Source: Jiella pacifica (GTDB lineage Bacteria; Pseudomonadota; Alphaproteobacteria; Rhizobiales; Rhizobiaceae). Taken from it: 64,000 nucleotides of DNA. The stretch is taken from assembly GCF_010500815.1 (NCBI RefSeq), contig NZ_JAAAMG010000005.1, positions 124,001-188,000 on the forward strand, read 5' to 3'. The notes under the pieces are model-generated. The model did no database searches and was not told where the DNA came from. It saw only the letters and a program-made list of their open reading frames with translations. A program made the translations under genes and the position numbers. Below, piece after piece: positions 8,565-17,873 of the stretch. The stretch's first letter is position 1. The number at the start of each line of letters is the position of its first letter.

Positions 8565-10501
8565 TCCGCTTCGGCGGCCGTCGCATCGATGGAGGCCACA
8601 GGTGCCGGCACCGCCGCTGTACCGCCCCAGCCGTTTCGTTCGATGAACAGCGTCGTCTGCAGCGCGCTCATCGGTCGGGCGAAGAGGTAGCCCTGGCCGA
8701 GCTGGCATCCGGCCTCTCCGACGAGCGACAGGAGCTCCTCGGTTTCGATTCCCTCGGCGACGACGGTGGCGGAAATGTCGCGGGCAAGCCCGCAGATCGC
8801 CCTGACGATCGCGGCGCTCTTGCCCTCGTCGACCATCGTCGAGACGAAGGACTTGTCGATCTTGATCTTGTCGAAGCGGTACTGCCGCAGATAGCCCATC
8901 GAGGCGTAGCCGGTGCCGAAGTCGTCGAGCGCGATGCCGACGCCGAGCGCCCGCAATTCGTCCAGCACCGCCTTGGCATTGCCGTTGCGGATCAGCACCG
9001 TCTCGGTGATCTCGAGGATCAGCCGGTGTGGCGCCACGTCGTGGCGGAGCAGCGATTCATGCACATGGGCGACGAAGGCCTTGTCGCCGAGTTGAACCGC
9101 CGAGACGTTGACGGAAACGGTCAGCGGCTCCGGCCATTTCGCCGCGACCGAAAGCGCCCTGTCGAGGACGAAGCGGCCGATCTCGACGATGGCGCCGGTC
9201 TCCTCGGCGAGCGGAATGAAGAAATCGGGAGAGAGACGGCCGAGATCGGGATGATCCCACCGCAGCAAGGTCTCGAAGCCGTGGGCGCGCAGGGTTCCGA
9301 CCTCGACGATCGGCTGGAACACCGTCTCGAATTCGCCCCGTGACACCGCGGTGGCGAGGTCGCGCTGCAGGAGCCGGCGTTGCTCCAATCCATTGCGGAA
9401 ATCGTCCGAGGCGACGACGATGCAGTCGCCGCCGGCGCTTTTGGCGCAGTACATCGCCGCGTCTGCTTCCAACAGCAGCGCCTCCAGTGTCCGGTCCCCG
9501 TTGCTGGAGGCGGCAAGGCCGATGCTGAACGTCGGCCGCCTGTCATCGCAGCAGATCGTCTGAAGCTCACCCAGGCGGCGCGCCGCCTCGGCGCAGGCAT
9601 GCTCGGCCCGTTCCAGCGCGCCCGGCCCGACGAACAGGAGCCCGAACTCGTCGCCGCCGATGCGGGCGAACTCGTCACGCCTGTCCATCACCGCCCGAAA
9701 GATGCCACCAACCTCGCAAAGCAGCGTATCGCCACGCTGATGGCCACAACTGTCGTTGATCTCCTTGAACAGATCGAGGTCGACGACCGCGACGGCGATG
9801 TCCTTCTTCCCCGCCGTCCGGCGCGACCATTGACGGAAGGAGGCACGGTTGGGCAGGCCCGTGAGCGGATCCGTCAGGGCCTGGTGCCTGAAGCGCAGTT
9901 TCTGGACGGACAAAACGACGAGCAGGACGAGGCCGAGGCCGCACAGAAGCCGCAGATCGAAGCCGAGATCCGCCAGGGCGATCGAAAGGCGATCCCGCCA
10001 GCTGGCGATGAGGTCTCCCTGGATGCCATTGGAGAGGGTCGACAGCCTGGAGAACGTCCCGGCGAGTTGGTCGAGGCGGTCGACCACCTGGCGCGCGATC
10101 TCCGGTTGCCCGATGAGCGGCAGCACCGCTTCGATGTCGTCGCACGCCTCGGCAAGCTCTTCACGGGCGACGAGGGCATCTCGGAACGGCCGACCCGTCA
10201 TGACGAGGGGGATGGCGTCGACGCGCGTACGAACGACTTCGAAGGCGGTGTCGAGCTGATCTGGCGTGACGCGGCCCGCCTCCAATCCCTCGATGGTTCG
10301 GGCGAGCCTCTCGATCTCGATCTGCGCCCGCGCATAGTCGAACGTCGCAATGTGGGAGGACGCATCCAGCAGACCGCGGTGATAGCTCTCGGTCTGGATG
10401 GAGGTCTGGATGGCCGTCAGCCCCAGCATCACCGTCGCCGTCATGAGCACGCCGATGAACCAGCCGGCGCCCGCGAGCCGCCTGAGCGAATACCCCCTCA
10501 T
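8510..10501 (-). CDS. Membrane-bound GGDEF-EAL cyclic-di-GMP protein
   Basis: The 663-residue protein makes and/or degrades c-di-GMP. The N-terminal helix (about 13-30), a periplasmic region of about 150 residues and a second helix ([13 protein letters not shown]) form a sensor. The GGDEF domain has intact RIGGDEFG, but the inhibitory I-site reads DRRD instead of RxxD. The EAL domain keeps QPIV, FETLLRW (E retained), [32 protein letters not shown] and QGYLFARP, so phosphodiesterase activity looks possible. Its ATG overlaps the stop of the upstream oxidoreductase gene, which suggests a functional pair. Confidence 0.92.
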   Translation of the reverse strand: MRGYSLRRLAGAGWFIGVLMTATVMLGLTAIQTSIQTESYHRGLLDASSHIATFDYARAQIEIERLARTIEGLEAGRVTPDQLDTAFEVVRTRVDAIPLVMTGRPFRDALVAREELAEACDDIEAVLPLIGQPEIARQVVDRLDQLAGTFSRLSTLSNGIQGDLIASWRDRLSIALADLGFDLRLLCGLGLVLLVVLSVQKLRFRHQALTDPLTGLPNRASFRQWSRRTAGKKDIAVAVVDLDLFKEINDSCGHQRGDTLLCEVGGIFRAVMDRRDEFARIGGDEFGLLFVGPGALERAEHACAEAARRLGELQTICCDDRRPTFSIGLAASSNGDRTLEALLLEADAAMYCAKSAGGDCIVVASDDFRNGLEQRRLLQRDLATAVSRGEFETVFQPIVEVGTLRAHGFETLLRWDHPDLGRLSPDFFIPLAEETGAIVEIGRFVLDRALSVAAKWPEPLTVSVNVSAVQLGDKAFVAHVHESLLRHDVAPHRLILEITETVLIRNGNAKAVLDELRALGVGIALDDFGTGYASMGYLRQYRFDKIKIDKSFVSTMVDEGKSAAIVRAICGLARDISATVVAEGIETEELLSLVGEAGCQLGQGYLFARPMSALQTTLFIERNGWGGTAAVPAPVASIDATAAEADYFVPYIRSPASPRPGTM

Positions 10502-11001
10502 GTCAATTCGATCGCGATGAGCTGCCAGACAGCCCGGCTGTAGTATCGCTGCGACTGCAGGCGGGGATCGGCATCGAAGGGAAACATCAGGAAGACCGGC
10601 CCTTTGCGCGCGGCCGGCATGAAGCTACCGTTTTCCTTGATTGCGAGGATCGCGCCGGCCTCGATCAGCATCCGGGCTTCGGCGGTGACGAGATAATCGT
10701 TCAGGGCGAGAAGCCGCAGCCGCTCGCCTTCACCAGGAAAATTCGAGAGGAAGACTTCGACGGACGGGCCTTCGTAGTCCGTCGGCGCGCTGGTCCAAGG
10801 CGTATGGGTCGAAAGCCGCGTCTGCGGCATGGCGGCGAGATCGGCCCGGCTGAATTCAGCAAGCCGCCCGCCATTGCGGCTGACGGTGAGTATCGGGGAG
10901 TGGGGATCGTCGTGAGGGGTGGCCGAACGAGCCGGCAAGGCCATGCCGGTCAGAATCGGCAAGGCGCAGACGCCCAGGAAATTCCGTCGGGTGATTGCCA
11001 T
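10498..11001 (-). CDS. Tat-exported molybdopterin-fold oxidoreductase-like protein
   Basis: The 167-residue protein opens with a twin-arginine leader, RRNFLGVCALPILTGMALPA, pointing to export in folded form. The mature part resembles the small sulfite-oxidase-fold (oxidoreductase molybdopterin-binding) proteins, with the PWTSAPTDYEGPSVEVFL and FPFDADPRLQSQRYYSRAVWQL segments. No conserved cofactor cysteine is visible, so it may bind a ligand rather than catalyse. It overlaps the GGDEF-EAL gene by four bases (ATGA) and probably feeds that protein's periplasmic sensor. Substrate is unknown. Confidence 0.7.
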   Translation of the reverse strand: MAITRRNFLGVCALPILTGMALPARSATPHDDPHSPILTVSRNGGRLAEFSRADLAAMPQTRLSTHTPWTSAPTDYEGPSVEVFLSNFPGEGERLRLLALNDYLVTAEARMLIEAGAILAIKENGSFMPAARKGPVFLMFPFDADPRLQSQRYYSRAVWQLIAIELT

Positions 11002-11379
11002 GGCGGGAGGCCTTCGATCGTGTCGTCATGCCATCTAACGGCCATACCTCATTTCAATTGAGTTACTGGCTGCCACGGAATTTCATGAAACAGCGAACAT
11101 CCTTCGAAATCCATTAATACAAAGGCTGACGATACGAAGTAACTTTTCGATGAACTCAGTAAGTTCATAAACCTGTATCTTGATCCCGTCCCCGCCACCG
11201 TGCCGGCAGGTTTCGTTTAGGCGGACGCGGCGGGGATCGTGGCCGAATGGGCGTTCAGCGGGCGCCATCGAGGTTCTCGCCGAGCTTCGGCGGTCTGAGC
11301 CGCAGAAACCGCTCTGGGCTTTTCACTCTTCGGGCATCGGTCGGAGAGACCAGCCTCGATCCCCAGGAGAGCCCGACAA
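11002..11379. other. Intergenic region upstream of two divergent genes
   Basis: These 378 bases lie between the leftward oxidoreductase gene and a rightward small secreted protein. The stretch 11040-11190 is markedly A/T-rich for this genome and probably carries promoters in both directions. No gene or strong inverted repeat was found. Confidence 0.45.
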
Positions 11380-11598
11380 ATGATCCGCAACACCATCATC
11401 GCCATCGCCACCATCGCCGTCGCCGGCGCCGCCCTTTCGGCCCCGGCCAGCGCCAAAAGCTGGCACAAGCCGCACCACGGCTACGACACCGTCCGCTACG
11501 AAAAGGTCTGCCACGTCGAAAAGCGCAAGGTCTTCGCCGGCTACGACGAGTGCGGCAACAAGCTCTGGGTCTGGAAGCGCGTCCGCTCCTGCCACTGA
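11380..11598 (+). CDS. Small secreted basic Cys/His protein, unknown function
   Basis: The product has 72 residues. A Sec signal peptide ends at APASA (about residue 25). The mature peptide of 47 residues is rich in Lys, His, Tyr and Trp with cysteines at 44, 58 and 71 (VCHVEKRK, DECGNKLW, SCH). CCAGGAGAG precedes the ATG by about seven bases and a terminator hairpin follows, so it looks like a self-contained gene. I do not recognise a characterised family; periplasmic metal binding or an envelope role is only a guess. Confidence 0.7.
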   Translation: MIRNTIIAIATIAVAGAALSAPASAKSWHKPHHGYDTVRYEKVCHVEKRKVFAGYDECGNKLWVWKRVRSCH

Positions 11599-11677
11599 TC
11601 CGTCCTCACGCTGTCCGGCCGTTCTTCGTCACCGGTCCCCCTCCCCCGCCGCTCACGAGCGGCCGGACAGATCAAGG

Positions 11678-11710
11678 AAACCGCTCCGTCCTCCCCGGGG
11701 CGGTTTTCCC
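11678..11710 (+). terminator. Rho-independent terminator after the small secreted protein gene
   Basis: AAACCGC at 11678-11684 pairs with GCGGTTT at 11700-11706 around a GC-rich loop, and the descending arm runs into TTTTCCC. The position, 80 bases after the stop of the 72-residue protein and before the next gene, fits an intrinsic terminator. Confidence 0.65.
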
Positions 11711-11854
11711 GTTTCGCCGTCCTGGAGAACGCCTCTGAATCATCTCGGCGGGAAAAAAGTCGCCGTTCCGCAGCGTCATAAATTGGAACACCCGGTCCGC
11801 CGTTTGGTTTGCCTCTTCCGAAGCGGACATATCGCTGAAATGAGGTACCCTGCC

Positions 11855-12418
11855 ATGAAGAATCGTCACATCCCCCTCGCGCTGGCTGCCGCGACGGCCC
11901 TGTCGCTGCCCCTCTTCGCCATGCCGGCTTCCGCCGCGGTGGAGGCTGGGACGCTGGGCTGCCACAGCAAGGGCTCTACCGGCTTCATTGTCGGCTCCTC
12001 CGAGGAACTGGTCTGCGAGTTCACGCCGGCCGGCGGCGGAGCCCGGGAAGTCTATGCCGGGACGCTCGACACCTTCGGCCTCGACGTTGGCGTGACCGGT
12101 CGGACCGTCATGACCTGGGCGGTGGTCATGGCCGACGGCAATGCCTACAGCCAGAGCGCCCTCGCCGGCACCTATGTCGGCGCGACTGCCGAGGCTTCGG
12201 CACTGGTCGGCGGCGGCGCGAACGTCCTCGTCGGCGGCGCGAACGACAGCTACACGCTGCAGCCGCTCAGCCTGCAGGCCCAGGAAGGGATCAACGCGGC
12301 GCTTGGCGTCTCCAAGCTGACCCTGCAGCCCGCAGTGGCGGTTCCGGCGGCCGTGGCGCCGGTCGCGGTTCCCGCTCAGCCGGTCTCCCCCGACGGCAGC
12401 GTCGTTCGTCCGGAATAA
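11855..12418 (+). CDS. DUF992 family exported protein
   Basis: The 187-residue protein has a signal peptide ending at MPASA (about residue 26) followed by the DUF992 pattern: AGTLGCHSKGSTGFIVGSSEELVCEF, then YAGTLDTFGLDVGVT, TWAVV and a glycine-rich GTYVGATAEASALVGGGANVLVGG. This family is abundant in Rhizobiales and has no assigned function. A proline/valine/alanine-rich tail of about 35 residues is an extension. The inner ATG was chosen because it begins the signal peptide and has GAGG upstream. A terminator hairpin follows. Confidence 0.85.
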   Translation: MKNRHIPLALAAATALSLPLFAMPASAAVEAGTLGCHSKGSTGFIVGSSEELVCEFTPAGGGAREVYAGTLDTFGLDVGVTGRTVMTWAVVMADGNAYSQSALAGTYVGATAEASALVGGGANVLVGGANDSYTLQPLSLQAQEGINAALGVSKLTLQPAVAVPAAVAPVAVPAQPVSPDGSVVRPE

Positions 12419-12443
12419 GGGGTTCGCGAACACCTTCGCGATG

Positions 12444-12475
12444 GGGCGGTGCCTGAAGCGGCGCCGCCCTGTTTC
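12444..12475 (+). terminator. Terminator hairpin after the DUF992 gene
   Basis: GGGCGGTGCC at 12444-12453 pairs with GGCGCCGCCC at 12460-12469 (ten pairs, one G-T) around a six-base loop. TGTTTCG follows. The stem is strong and the T-run short, so it is a probable but imperfect intrinsic terminator. Confidence 0.55.
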
Positions 12476-12601
12476 GATTGCGTCGCCTGTGTTCGGCGAA
12501 GAGGCAGCCGCCGGCAGGCCGCCCGGGACCGCGTCTGCTTTTGGGCTTTCGACCGAAATCCGCTATCGATCTGCAGGATTACGAATCGACAAAGGCAGAT
12601 C

Positions 12602-13219
12602 ATGACCATCCGCGTGCACAAGGGCGACCTTCCCGACCTCTCCCGCTACAACGGCCCCGTCGCCATCGACACCGAAACGCTCGGCCTCGACACGCGGCGC
12701 GACAGGCTCTGCGTCGTCCAACTCTCGCCGGGGGACGGCACCGCGGACGTCGTCCAGATCGCCAAGGGCCAGCGCGAGGCACCGAACATCGCCGCGCTCC
12801 TGAAGGACGCCTCGAAGACCAAGATCTTCCATTATGCCCGCTTCGACGTCGCGGCGCTCTACCACGCCTTCGGCGCCATGACCGCCAACGTCTTCTGCAC
12901 CAAGATCGCCTCGCGCCTGACCCGCACCTATACCGACCGCCACGGGCTCAAGGATCTCGCCCGCGAACTCATCGGCGTCGACCTCTCGAAGCAGCAGCAG
13001 TCCTCCGACTGGGCGGCCGAGACGCTGTCTCAGGCGCAGGTCGAATATGCCGCTTCGGACGTTCTCTATCTCCACGACATCATGGGCGTCCTCTACAAGC
13101 GGCTCGAGCGCGAGGAGCGCATGGATTTCGCCAAGGCCTGCTTCGCCTTCCTGCCGACCCGGGTGAAGCTCGACCTCGCCGGATGGGGGGAAGAGGACAT
13201 CTTTTCGCACTCGGCCTGA
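12602..13219 (+). CDS. RNase D-type 3'-5' exonuclease, short form
   Basis: The 205-residue protein consists of a single DEDDy exonuclease domain. Motif I is AIDTETLGLD, motif II lies in IFHYARFDVAAL, and motif III in YAASDVLYLHDI. It lacks the HRDC domains of full-length RNase D, as is usual for the short alphaproteobacterial paralogue. The role is 3' trimming of RNA (tRNA or structured RNA). The internal ATG matches the start of the domain and gives the normal family length. It stands alone between a terminator and a 20-bp palindrome. Confidence 0.88.
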   Translation: MTIRVHKGDLPDLSRYNGPVAIDTETLGLDTRRDRLCVVQLSPGDGTADVVQIAKGQREAPNIAALLKDASKTKIFHYARFDVAALYHAFGAMTANVFCTKIASRLTRTYTDRHGLKDLARELIGVDLSKQQQSSDWAAETLSQAQVEYAASDVLYLHDIMGVLYKRLEREERMDFAKACFAFLPTRVKLDLAGWGEEDIFSHSA

Positions 13220-13292
13220 GCGCCGGAAGGCGCGTCAAATCCACGGTTGGAAGAGGGGACGCAAAGGAAGCTTGCCGGCGGCTTTCCGAAAA

Positions 13293-13312
13293 ATTCGTCA
13301 TCGATGACGAAT
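13293..13312. promoter_or_regulatory. 20-bp perfect palindrome, candidate operator
   Basis: ATTCGTCATCGATGACGAAT equals its own reverse complement. It lies in a non-coding gap about 75 bases after the exonuclease gene and about 100 bases before a small membrane ORF. Perfect symmetry over 20 bases is unlikely by chance in a gap of this size, and a dimeric regulator site is the simplest reading. The cognate regulator is unknown. Confidence 0.55.
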
Positions 13313-13414
13313 GTGCATGTTGCGTCACGCGATGTCGCAATCCGAATGTCGCGGAGCGATGGAAAAGACCACATGCGGCGCAGAGCGCAACGCCATCACG
13401 AAAGGTTCGCCGCC

Positions 13415-13522
13415 ATGCTCCGCAGCCTGTTCCACACCGAAGCCGTCCAAGCCGTCGCCGTCACCGGTCTCCTGTTCGTGGCCGTCGCCCTGGCCGCCGG
13501 TTTCCTGCATGTCGTCGCCTGA
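13415..13522 (+). CDS. Small single-pass membrane protein, hypothetical
   Basis: The frame encodes 35 residues: a short polar start (MLRSLFHTEA) and one membrane helix (AVAVTGLLFVAVALAAGFL). GAAAGG lies about ten bases before the ATG. An upstream in-frame ATG at 13374 would add a basic leader. Support is limited to the signal-like organisation, the clean hydrophobic helix and the palindrome upstream. It may be a genuine small membrane protein or a chance frame. Confidence 0.35.
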   Translation: MLRSLFHTEAVQAVAVTGLLFVAVALAAGFLHVVA

Positions 13523-13558
13523 ACGACACGACGAATCGAGGGGCCGCGTCGCGGTCCC

Positions 13559-14389
13559 TCAGATCATGATCCGGCGCAGCGCCTCGTCGGGCGCGCGCCG
13601 TCCATGCCACTGTTTGGGGTAGCCGAACGAGACTTCCTCGAAGCGGACCCCGTCGATGATCCGGCTCGACGGCATGTGGAGGTGGCCCGAGACCACCACG
13701 GAAGCATTGAAGCGGCGGTGCCAGTCCTCGGTCCGCGTCGTGCCGCACCACAGCGAAAAGCGCGGGATGCGCGGCGGCCGGGCCAATTCCTCGCGCAGGG
13801 GCCAGTGATTAACGAAAATGCGCGGGACGCTTTCCTCGCCGAGTTCCCGCAGCCGCGCCTCGGTCAGATCGCAGCGCTCCCGGCACCATTCGGAGCGACT
13901 GGCGAAGGGGGCGGGCGAAAGAAACTGCTCGTCGGCGCAGCGCACCCCGCCCCTGCGCGCCCAGGCCAGCGCGTCCTCCGCGGCGACGTCCGGCGGGCGG
14001 AAGGAATAATCATAGAGCAGAAACATCGGCACCAGCCGGAGCGGACTGCCGTCGATCTCGATCAAAGGATAGTCGTCCTCCGGGGTCAGAACGCCGTATT
14101 CGCGGCAGAGATCGACGAAGGCACGATAGCGCGCCTCCCCCCGCCGCGGCGCTTCGCCGGCGGGGGCACCGCGCTCGCCCACCGCCCAGAGCTCGTGATT
14201 GCCGGGCACCCAGACGAGCTGCTTGAACTTCTGCGCCAGGCTCTCGAAGGCAAGGCGCAGATGATTGGTCGTCTCGCCGACGTCGCCGGCCAGAATCAGC
14301 CAGTCGTCCGGGCGTGGCCGGATTTCGGCCAGGGCCTCGCGATTGGCGGCAAATCCCAGATGAAGATCGGCGACGGCGTAGAGTCTCAC
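13559..14389 (-). CDS. Calcineurin-like metallophosphoesterase
   Basis: The 276-residue protein has all five motif blocks of the family: AVADLHLG (D-x-H), ILAGDVGE (GD), VPGNHELW (GNHE), FVNHWPLR and VSGHLHMP (GHxH). These build a two-metal phosphoesterase site. The GTG start overlaps the stop of the phosphopantetheinyl transferase gene (GTGA), so the pair is translationally coupled. The substrate is unknown; coupling makes a role in acting on phosphopantetheine or a related phosphoester conceivable, but this is inference. Confidence 0.88.
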   Translation of the reverse strand: MRLYAVADLHLGFAANREALAEIRPRPDDWLILAGDVGETTNHLRLAFESLAQKFKQLVWVPGNHELWAVGERGAPAGEAPRRGEARYRAFVDLCREYGVLTPEDDYPLIEIDGSPLRLVPMFLLYDYSFRPPDVAAEDALAWARRGGVRCADEQFLSPAPFASRSEWCRERCDLTEARLRELGEESVPRIFVNHWPLREELARPPRIPRFSLWCGTTRTEDWHRRFNASVVVSGHLHMPSSRIIDGVRFEEVSFGYPKQWHGRRAPDEALRRIMI

Positions 14390-15162
14390 GGCGCGCGCTG
14401 CCCGCCATCGAGAGGAAGCACCGTCTCTTCGACCGGCGCGTCGTCTCCAAGCGGCACGACGCGTCCGAACCACAGCCGCATCCCGCCTTGTCGCGAGGAT
14501 ATGGCAAGGGCGAGCCGGTGGCTCGGCCCCATGGTGCGCCTGAGGAAACGCCAGCGGGCCGGATCGTCCGGGCAGCTGGATTTGAAGGCGATGATCGGCG
14601 CATCGCCGGTGATGTCGTAGGCAAAGCCGTCGAGCGGCAGGGCGAGTCCCATGCCGCGCGCCTTGATGTAGGCCTCCTTCAGCGTCCAGAAGGCGAAGAA
14701 GCGTTCCGTCCGTTCCGCCCCCTCGCCGGCCCGGACATGGGCGGCCTCGCTGGGAGCGAAATAGCGGTCGCAGAGCCTGGCGAGTTCGTTGTCCCGGTCG
14801 ATCCATTCGACGTCGACGCCGAGGTCGCAGTCCTGTCCGACGGCGAGCGCGACGAGCCCTCGCGTATGGGAGAGGTTGAAGACGAGGTCCGGCGCGAGAT
14901 GGGCCTGATCCGCCGCGATCGAGGGGCGGCCGTAACGATTGGCCTCGAAGCGCCAGTCCGCCGGATCGACGTCCGCATAGCGCGACAAGGTGGTCCGGAC
15001 CAGCGCCCGGCCGGTCAGATATTCCTGCCGCGCGCCCTCGACCTTGTAGCGCTCGTAGCGGGCGCGCTCGGCCGGATCGAGCAACGGCAGCCAGCCTGTC
15101 TGGCGGTCGTCCGCAAGAGCCGGGTCGGCAAGGTGGACGTCGACGTGGCGGGGGTGGAGCAC
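14386..15162 (-). CDS. 4'-phosphopantetheinyl transferase superfamily protein (Sfp type)
   Basis: The 258-residue enzyme should transfer 4'-phosphopantetheine from CoA to a carrier protein. Sfp-type motifs are NLSHTRGLVALAV, LGVDVEWIDR (metal-binding D/E) and FWTLKEAYIKARGMGL. Pseudo-dimeric length fits Sfp/HetI rather than the shorter AcpS. No polyketide or non-ribosomal peptide gene is in the window, so the carrier target lies elsewhere. The start is a GTG; no nearer ATG fits. It is followed directly by the metallophosphoesterase. Confidence 0.87.
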   Translation of the reverse strand: MLHPRHVDVHLADPALADDRQTGWLPLLDPAERARYERYKVEGARQEYLTGRALVRTTLSRYADVDPADWRFEANRYGRPSIAADQAHLAPDLVFNLSHTRGLVALAVGQDCDLGVDVEWIDRDNELARLCDRYFAPSEAAHVRAGEGAERTERFFAFWTLKEAYIKARGMGLALPLDGFAYDITGDAPIIAFKSSCPDDPARWRFLRRTMGPSHRLALAISSRQGGMRLWFGRVVPLGDDAPVEETVLPLDGGQRAP

Positions 15163-15325
15163 GGCTTCGGGCAGGATGTCCTCTCAGACGGGTGAGGCGC
15201 AGCGACGACGGTCGCGCGCGGCTGGCATGGCCCAAAGATGGGAACGCTTGCCCGGTTTCGCGAGGAGCAGCAACGTCGCCAAGGCCGAAAACCAGCCGGG
15301 TGAGACAATGACGCAGCCCGGCGGC

Positions 15326-16333
15326 TCAGCTCGCGGTAACCGGCATCGACAGCGAGAACAGCGCGGAGAAGATCAGGCCGAAGAAGATGATCCAACCGAA
15401 CACCGTGTTCGACTTGAACAGACCGAGGCACTGATCGGGGTCGTCGATGTCGAGGCTGAGGATCTGCCAGACCATCTGCACCGCACCGACGGCCAGCGCA
15501 GCATAGGCGGGCCAGGACGGGCCTCCGGCCGCGCCCATCGGGGCGGTGGCGAAAGCGGCGAAGAACAGGACGATCGCCCCGAGATAAAGGACTGTCAGGG
15601 CTTCGCGCGTATGCCGTCCGAACAGGCGGGCGGTCGACCTGACGCCGACGAGGGCGTCGTCCTCCTTGTCCTGATGGGCGTAGATCGTGTCGTAGCCGAT
15701 CGTCCAGAGGATCGAGCCAGCGTAAAGCAGCAGCGGCGACAGCGACAAGGAGCCCCAATGGCCGGCCCAGCCCATCAGCGCGCCCCATGAGAAAGCCAGG
15801 CCGAGGCCGAGCTGCGGCCAGTCGGTGAAGCGCTTGAGAAACGGATAGATCGCCACCGTCAGCAGCGAAAGGATACCGAGAAGCACGGCGAAGAGATTGA
15901 ACTGGAGGAGGACGAGAAGGCCGAGCAGCGACTGCAGGACGAGAAACAGCTTCGCCTGCCCGCGGCTCACCCGTCCGGAGGGCAGCGGGCGCGAGCGCGT
16001 TCGCGCCACCTTGTCGTCGATGTCGTGATCAACGAGGTCGTTGTAGGTGCAGCCCGCTCCGCGCATGGCGACGGCGCCAACGAGAAACAGGAACAGATGC
16101 CAGAGGCTCGGCAGGCCCGGATGCACCGCGCTCGGAGCGATCGCCTGGGGCGCTAGCGCCGCCGACCACCAGCACGGCCACAACAGAAGCTGCCAGCCGA
16201 TCGGCCGGTCCCACCGGGCGAGCTGCGCATAGGGCCAAATGGCTCGCGGTAGCCAGCGATACACCCAGTTGTACACTGGCGCGTCGGAGACCCGATCGGT
16301 GGATTCAGCCAGGCTGGTTTTGAGATTCGCCAT
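15326..16333 (-). CDS. ubiA: 4-hydroxybenzoate polyprenyltransferase
   Basis: UbiA attaches the polyprenyl tail to 4-hydroxybenzoate in ubiquinone synthesis at the inner membrane. The 335-residue protein has the first Asp-rich neighbourhood NDLVDHDIDDKVARTRSRPL and the second, DTIYAHQDKEDDALVGVRS, with about eight membrane helices. DRPIGWQLLLWPCWWS precedes the first motif, as in UbiA proteins. It stands alone; the divergent purD begins about 165 bases upstream. Confidence 0.95.
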   Translation of the reverse strand: MANLKTSLAESTDRVSDAPVYNWVYRWLPRAIWPYAQLARWDRPIGWQLLLWPCWWSAALAPQAIAPSAVHPGLPSLWHLFLFLVGAVAMRGAGCTYNDLVDHDIDDKVARTRSRPLPSGRVSRGQAKLFLVLQSLLGLLVLLQFNLFAVLLGILSLLTVAIYPFLKRFTDWPQLGLGLAFSWGALMGWAGHWGSLSLSPLLLYAGSILWTIGYDTIYAHQDKEDDALVGVRSTARLFGRHTREALTVLYLGAIVLFFAAFATAPMGAAGGPSWPAYAALAVGAVQMVWQILSLDIDDPDQCLGLFKSNTVFGWIIFFGLIFSALFSLSMPVTAS

Positions 16334-16498
16334 GGCGACCAGAGTGTGTGCATGATTGCTGCAGTCAAGTGAAAATCACGTTGCAATGCTTCCCGGCGCA
16401 ATTTTTTCGCGGCCCGCCGTTCTTGACCTCCCTGCCCATAGCCCCCTATCGGCACTCTGATGATGAAAAACGACAGTGGCTCGAGCCGGGAAATGCGC

Positions 16499-17770
16499 AT
16501 GGATGTCCTCTTGATCGGCTCCGGCGGCCGCGAACACGCGTTGGCCTGGAAGATCGCCCAGTCGCCGATGCTCAACCGGCTCTATGCGGCGCCGGGAAAT
16601 CCGGGCATCGCCGAATGCGCCGAGATCGTCCCGCTCGACGTCGCCGATCACGAAGCGATCGTCCGGTTCTGCCGCGACAAGGCGGTCGGCCTCGTCGTCG
16701 TCGGCCCGGAGGCACCGCTCGTGGCGGGGCTGGCGGACCGGCTGGAGGAAGCCGGCATCCTCGTCTTCGGGCCATCGGCGGCGGCCGCCCGGCTCGAAGG
16801 CTCGAAGGCCTTCACCAAGGATCTCTGCTCGCGCCACGACATTCCGACCGCCCGCTACAAGCGCTTCACCGACGCCGCCGCGGCCAAGACCTATCTCGAC
16901 GAGACCGGCTATCCCACCGTCATCAAGGCCGACGGGTTGGCGGCCGGCAAAGGCGTGACCATCGCGACCAACCGGGCGGAGGCGATGGCGGCGGTCGACG
17001 GCTGCTTCGAGGGCGACTTCGGCGGGCCCGGCGCCGAGATCGTCATCGAGGAGTTTCTCGAAGGCGAGGAGGCGAGCCTCTTCTGCCTTTGCGACGGCAA
17101 CCGCGCCATCGTCTTCGGCACCGCCCAGGATCACAAGCGTGCCTTCGACCGCGACCGTGGGCCGAACACCGGCGGCATGGGCGCCTATTCGCCCGCTTTG
17201 GTGATGACCGAGCGGCTGGTCGAGCGGGCGATGAAGGAGATCGTCGAACCGACACTGAAGGGCATGGCCGAGATCGGCGCGCCGTTTCGCGGTATCCTCT
17301 ATGCCGGGCTGATGCTGACGGAGACCGGTCCGAAGCTGATCGAATACAACGTCCGCTTCGGTGATCCCGAAGCGCAGGTGCTGATGATGCGGCTCGACGG
17401 CGATCCGCTCGAGGCCTTCCTGGCGGCCGCCAGGGGCGACGTCTCGGCCATCGCGCCGACCTGGTCGCGGGATCGGGCACTGACGGTGGTGATGGCCGCG
17501 GAAGGCTATCCGGGCGCCTACAGCAAGGGCACTGAAATCACCAAGTTGCCGGCAGACGATGCGACGACCCGGATCTTCCACGCCGGCACCAGCCGCGATG
17601 GCGACCGTCTCGTGGCGACCGGCGGCCGGGTGCTCAACGTCACCGCGCGCGGCGCCACGGTACGCGAGGCGGCCGCCCGTGCCTATGCGGCCGTCGAGCA
17701 GGTGGGCTGGGACGACGGGTTCTTCCGCACCGACATCGGCCATCGCGCCATCATGGTCGAGGGCGCCTGA
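16499..17770 (+). CDS. purD: Phosphoribosylamine-glycine ligase (GAR synthetase)
   Basis: PurD catalyses the second step of purine biosynthesis, ATP-dependent ligation of glycine to phosphoribosylamine. The ATP-grasp protein of 423 residues begins [16 protein letters not shown] and carries [43 protein letters not shown] and [13 protein letters not shown] chose the ATG that directly precedes the family N-terminus, with GGGAA six bases upstream. In-frame ATGs at 16493 and 16460 are alternatives. The flanking genes are unrelated. Confidence 0.95.
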   Translation: MDVLLIGSGGREHALAWKIAQSPMLNRLYAAPGNPGIAECAEIVPLDVADHEAIVRFCRDKAVGLVVVGPEAPLVAGLADRLEEAGILVFGPSAAAARLEGSKAFTKDLCSRHDIPTARYKRFTDAAAAKTYLDETGYPTVIKADGLAAGKGVTIATNRAEAMAAVDGCFEGDFGGPGAEIVIEEFLEGEEASLFCLCDGNRAIVFGTAQDHKRAFDRDRGPNTGGMGAYSPALVMTERLVERAMKEIVEPTLKGMAEIGAPFRGILYAGLMLTETGPKLIEYNVRFGDPEAQVLMMRLDGDPLEAFLAAARGDVSAIAPTWSRDRALTVVMAAEGYPGAYSKGTEITKLPADDATTRIFHAGTSRDGDRLVATGGRVLNVTARGATVREAAARAYAAVEQVGWDDGFFRTDIGHRAIMVEGA

Positions 17771-17873
17771 TCCACGAAAGGCACGTGGCCGCGTCCAGCC
17801 GGAGCCGTCTTACGCTGGGGCGAAGACGGGCGCGCAGCAGAACCGGCCGCTGACGAAGCTTCCGCGGTGAACC

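Noticed and set aside
13559-15235. Single leftward frame of 558 codons that would fuse a phosphoesterase to an N-terminal region
   Set aside because: The first half is an Arg/Pro-rich shadow of the phosphopantetheinyl transferase gene in another frame. The phosphoesterase starts at the GTG at 14389 that overlaps that gene's stop.
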